Positions 5,069 to 7,128 of a stretch of 7,128 nt of DNA are shown piece after piece (position 1 is the stretch's first letter; each line of letters opens with the position of its first letter). The DNA comes from Clostridiales bacterium (GTDB taxonomy: Bacteria > Bacillota > Clostridia > Oscillospirales > CAG-382). The notes beneath the pieces are model-generated. The model did no database searches, had not been told where the DNA came from, and saw nothing but the letters and a program-made list of their open reading frames with translations. The translations under genes and the position numbers were made by a program. Where the stretch lies: the NCBI GenBank assembly GCA_003343885.1, contig QAKH01000005.1:1-7128 (forward strand). The letters run 5' to 3'.

Positions 5069-5272
5069 ATGAAAATTACATATAACAAACTATGGAAATT
5101 ACTAATAGATAAAAATATGAATAAACAAGACTTGTGTAACGTAACAAAAATCAGCGCAGCGACTATGGCCAAACTTGGCAAAGGCGAAAATGTGAACACT
5201 GAAATTTTACTGCGCATATGCACTGCTCTCGATTGCGATATCGCAGATATAATGGAGATAGAAAAAGGCTGA
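5069..5272 (+). CDS. Small Cro/CI-family (XRE) helix-turn-helix regulator
   Basis: A 67-aa protein that is almost entirely one helix-turn-helix domain of the short YozG-like/HTH_26 type. The first helix is ITYNKLWKLLIDKNM, the HTH runs about residues 17-38 (NKQDLCNVTKISAATMAKLG), and the closing helices are TEILLRICTALDCDIADIME. ATG 5069 starts 2 bp after the ATPase stop codon, and its AGGAG (5059-5063) straddles the ATPase end, so it is the fourth gene of the ABC-3C operon. Its likely role is autoregulation of that operon at the TTCGCAAAG repeats near 2206-2235. A related TTCGCAAAAGG lies before the recombinase gene. The regulator family is clear from sequence, while its target sites are inferred. 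Confidence 0.88.
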   Translation: MKITYNKLWKLLIDKNMNKQDLCNVTKISAATMAKLGKGENVNTEILLRICTALDCDIADIMEIEKG

Positions 5273-5285
5273 TTATATAAAAAAA

Positions 5286-5433
5286 TGCTATTGCCTTTTG
5301 TTTGGAGGGTTCCTCCCTCAGCGAAAAAAGATCAAGGGGCAATGTTTATCCCTCGTTAAGCATAAAACATTGCCTGATTCCTTGACATTTTTCTACTGAG
5401 GTAGGTCGGGAAGGTTCGCAAAAGGCAATAGCA
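5286..5433. repeat. 148-bp imperfect palindrome with perfect 15-bp inverted ends
   Basis: TGCTATTGCCTTTTG (5286-5300) and its exact reverse complement (5419-5433) bound the element. Further in, CCTCCCTCAG (5312-5321) pairs with CTGAGGTAGG (5396-5405, one mismatch), TCAAGG (5332-5337) with CCTTGA (5380-5385), and GGCAATGTTTAT (5338-5349) with ATAAAACATTGCC (5362-5374). The centre is near 5350-5361. The left arm also holds a local GGAGG-gtt-CCTCC hairpin. No T-run follows and no clear target-site duplication flanks it. It fills most of the gap 5273-5461, which holds no other gene. Confidence 0.75.
5415..5424. promoter_or_regulatory. Possible operator before the recombinase, related to the TTCGCAAAG repeats
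   Basis: TTCGCAAAAGGCAA begins at 5415 and matches the TTCGCAAAGGCAA at 2206 apart from one inserted A. It lies about 45 bp before the recombinase start and partly inside the right arm of the long palindrome. A single copy, so it is weak evidence for shared control of cargo and recombinase. Confidence 0.3.
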
Positions 5434-5461
5434 CAAATAAATCAAAATATAGGAGTGCCAT

Positions 5462-7042
5462 ATGGAAAACTGCGTTATATATGCTCGATTCAGCTCCCAC
5501 GGGCAAAATGAACAGAGTATCGAAGCACAAGTACGTATTTGCAAAGAATACGCCGAAAGTAAAGGGTTGGATGTCGTTAATCTTTATACCGACAAAGCCA
5601 GAACCGGGACAAACGATGCGCGCCCGGCTTTTCAAAAAATGATTGCTGACGCCAAGACCGGTGCCTTTCAATACATAATCGTGTATATGTTTGATAGGTT
5701 CGCCCGAAATCGCCGCGACAGCATCATCTATAAAGAGATGCTCAAAGAGAAATATGGCGTTAAAGTCATATCGGCGCTGGAACCGATCGCCGAAGACGAG
5801 GGCGGAGAGTTTTATGAAATGTTCCTTGAATGGAATGCCGAGAAGTATAGCAAACGACTCTCAAAACGAGTTCGTGACGGTCTTGACACCAGCGTTGCAA
5901 ACGGCACTTTTTGCGGCGGTTTCATGATTTACGGGTATCAAATTGAATTAGAACCCGTGCCTGGTAAACAGGGAAAATTCATAAAACGAGTTGTAATCAA
6001 CGAGGAAGAAGCCAAAGTCATGCGCTATGTATTCGAGCAGTACGACAAAGGCGTAAGCAAAAAGCAAATTGCGGCCGATCTTAACGCCCAAGGCGTCAGA
6101 ATAAAAGGAAAACCCGTTACGCACAAAACATTCGATCATTATATGACCAATCCGAAATATACGGGCGAATTCTATTTCGGCGATAGGTTTTGCACGAATA
6201 TGTATCCCGCGATTATCGACAAAGCCACTTTTGAGAGAGTACAAAAACGCCTTGCTGAAAACCGATACTTTCTGGGAGGAACAGAAACCGCCAAAGTTCC
6301 CTATCTCTTGACAGGAAAACTATTCTGCGGACATTGTGGAACGGAAATGGTCGCCGGTGGAGGAAAAAGTAAAACGGGTAAAAAGTATTACTACTACGAA
6401 TGTAAAAAGAAGAAAAAGAAACTCTGTTCCAAACGAATAGAACACAAAGATCAGCTTGAAAAATATGTCGTTCAAAACGTAATAGATTTTCTGTCCGATG
6501 ATGCTAATTTGAAAGTCCTTGTCAAAGACGTTCTAAAGTACTTTGATTCTCGCACGGACGAAAGCGAACTCAAATCGATACGGAAACGCATTGCCGACAT
6601 ACAGGAAGAAGCAGACGCAGCTGCAACCGCCTTCATTGAGGCAAAAAGCCAACTTTTGAAACAGCGCATTGAAAAGCGTATGCAAGAATGTGAAATACTG
6701 CTTGCAGACTTGGAAAAATTAAAAGCTCAGCTTGTTCTTGAGCGTGGACAAAAGCTGACTGAAAAAGATATCGTTTCATTTGTAAAAATGATCCTGCAAG
6801 GAGATATAGACGATATTGATTTCAGACGCCGTTTGATTGACAATCTTGTTTACAAAGTATATATCAGCGACGATAACACTTATATCTACTTTAATATTAA
6901 AGGAGGAAAAGGAATCGAAGAGATAACTTTCGAAGATACAAAATCAGCTCTTGATAAGGAAAATAGAGTTCAAACGCAAAGTGACCCGCCCCGCCAAAAA
7001 CAAAGAAAAGGGCGTAAAGTTGCGCCCTTTTTTCATGTATAA
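5462..7042 (+). CDS. Large serine recombinase (site-specific integrase/excisionase of the element)
   Basis: A 526-aa recombinase of usual size for large serine integrases. The catalytic resolvase domain (about 1-145) has YARFSSHGQNEQS with probable nucleophile Ser11 and FDRFARNRRD with Arg79 and Arg82. A recombinase domain follows (about 150-265), then a zinc ribbon (about 282-325) with Cys289, Cys292, Cys314 and Cys322, and a coiled coil (about 365-430) typical of the part that controls excision versus integration. The domain set looks intact and probably active. The enzyme would cut and rejoin the element at its attachment sites through a Ser-DNA intermediate. ATG 5462 has AGGAG six bases upstream. 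The last dozen codons overlap a hairpin terminator, so the tail KGRKVAPFFHV is likely functionally unimportant. No good promoter is visible directly upstream. Confidence 0.93.
   Translation: MENCVIYARFSSHGQNEQSIEAQVRICKEYAESKGLDVVNLYTDKARTGTNDARPAFQKMIADAKTGAFQYIIVYMFDRFARNRRDSIIYKEMLKEKYGVKVISALEPIAEDEGGEFYEMFLEWNAEKYSKRLSKRVRDGLDTSVANGTFCGGFMIYGYQIELEPVPGKQGKFIKRVVINEEEAKVMRYVFEQYDKGVSKKQIAADLNAQGVRIKGKPVTHKTFDHYMTNPKYTGEFYFGDRFCTNMYPAIIDKATFERVQKRLAENRYFLGGTETAKVPYLLTGKLFCGHCGTEMVAGGGKSKTGKKYYYYECKKKKKKLCSKRIEHKDQLEKYVVQNVIDFLSDDANLKVLVKDVLKYFDSRTDESELKSIRKRIADIQEEADAAATAFIEAKSQLLKQRIEKRMQECEILLADLEKLKAQLVLERGQKLTEKDIVSFVKMILQGDIDDIDFRRRLIDNLVYKVYISDDNTYIYFNIKGGKGIEEITFEDTKSALDKENRVQTQSDPPRQKQRKGRKVAPFFHV
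7006..7034 (+). terminator. Rho-independent terminator inside the 3' end of the recombinase gene
   Basis: AAAGGGCG (7007-7014) pairs with CGCCCTTT (7023-7030) around an eight-base loop and is followed by more T residues. It ends transcription of the recombinase and overlaps its final coding codons (stop at 7040-7042). A weaker T-run on the other side could make it partly bidirectional. Confidence 0.85.
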
Positions 7043-7063
7043 ATTTTTTGGATATGCTTTTAC

Positions 7064-7092
7064 TTGAAAAAACGTTTACTTTTTGTTATAAT
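7064..7092 (+). promoter_or_regulatory. Strong sigma-A-type promoter for the gene at the right edge
   Basis: TTGAAA (7064-7069), a 17-bp spacer and a perfect TATAAT (7087-7092), preceded by an extended -10 TG (7084-7085). The predicted start near 7099 lies about 20 bases before the ATG at 7119, whose AAGGAG is at 7107-7112. Confidence 0.85.
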
Positions 7093-7118
7093 CAATATAT
7101 ACGTCTAAGGAGTAAAAT

Positions 7119-7128
7119 ATGTTTAAGA
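7119..7128 (+). CDS. 5' end of a truncated rightward gene, unknown product
   Basis: Only ATG-TTT-AAG-A is present (M-F-K). The start is supported by AAGGAG six bases upstream and the strong promoter at 7064-7092. It may be the first host gene beyond the element or a last element gene. Function cannot be judged. Confidence 0.55.

Noticed and set aside
5382..5410. TTGACA as a recombinase promoter
   Set aside because: No -10-like hexamer lies at 16-18 bp, and the TTGACA is part of a palindrome arm.
5273..5461. IS element with target-site duplication
   Set aside because: The inverted ends are clear but no transposase and no direct flanking duplication are visible, so only a MITE-like possibility is kept.

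Overview
The window looks like the right-hand part of an integrative conjugative or mobilisable element from a low-to-moderate-GC Firmicute, probably a clostridial relative. The signs are strong GGAGG-type Shine-Dalgarno sites, TTGACA/TATAAT-type promoters, short tightly packed leftward genes of mobile-element character, a sigma-70 region-4-like regulator, and a large serine recombinase near the right edge. The organism and element are inferred from these features, not identified by any match.

Positions 1-2184 read leftward (minus strand). From right to left they hold a 50-codon gene (2032-2184), a nested hairpin with a terminator, a sigma region-4-like regulator (1504-1902), two overlapping small unknown genes (1180-1434 and 969-1211), and a gene-free 219-bp interval (750-968). 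That interval contains a 116-bp imperfect inverted repeat and a 28-bp-period tandem repeat. Further left are an 87-codon gene starting with GTG (486-749), a 115-codon gene (121-468) and the first codons of another gene that runs off the edge. These look like the regulatory and early-transfer end of an element whose conjugation genes would continue to the left.

Positions 2185-2382 are a divergent control region. It has a near-consensus rightward promoter (TTGACA, 17 bp, TACAAT), a probable leftward promoter overlapping it, two direct TTCGCAAAG repeats 21 bp apart, and a leader carrying four GGACAA-like motifs spaced exactly 10 bp apart.

Positions 2383-5272 are a compact, AT-rich rightward operon. 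It encodes an ABC-three-component (ABC-3C)-type system: a protein with an ABC-3C-like C-terminal domain, a small middle component, and a DUF2326-type ABC ATPase, followed by a small Cro/CI-type repressor. The first three genes overlap and the fourth follows after 2 bp, so they are very likely co-transcribed. ABC-3C systems are predicted biological-conflict (defence) systems, so this is best read as defence cargo placed between the element's regulatory and recombination modules.

Positions 5273-5461 hold a 148-bp imperfect palindrome with perfect 15-bp ends. It is followed by the 526-aa serine recombinase (5462-7042), whose last codons are also a hairpin terminator. Positions 7043-7118 hold a strong rightward promoter for a gene that starts at 7119 and leaves the window. 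The element's right end may lie in this last interval.
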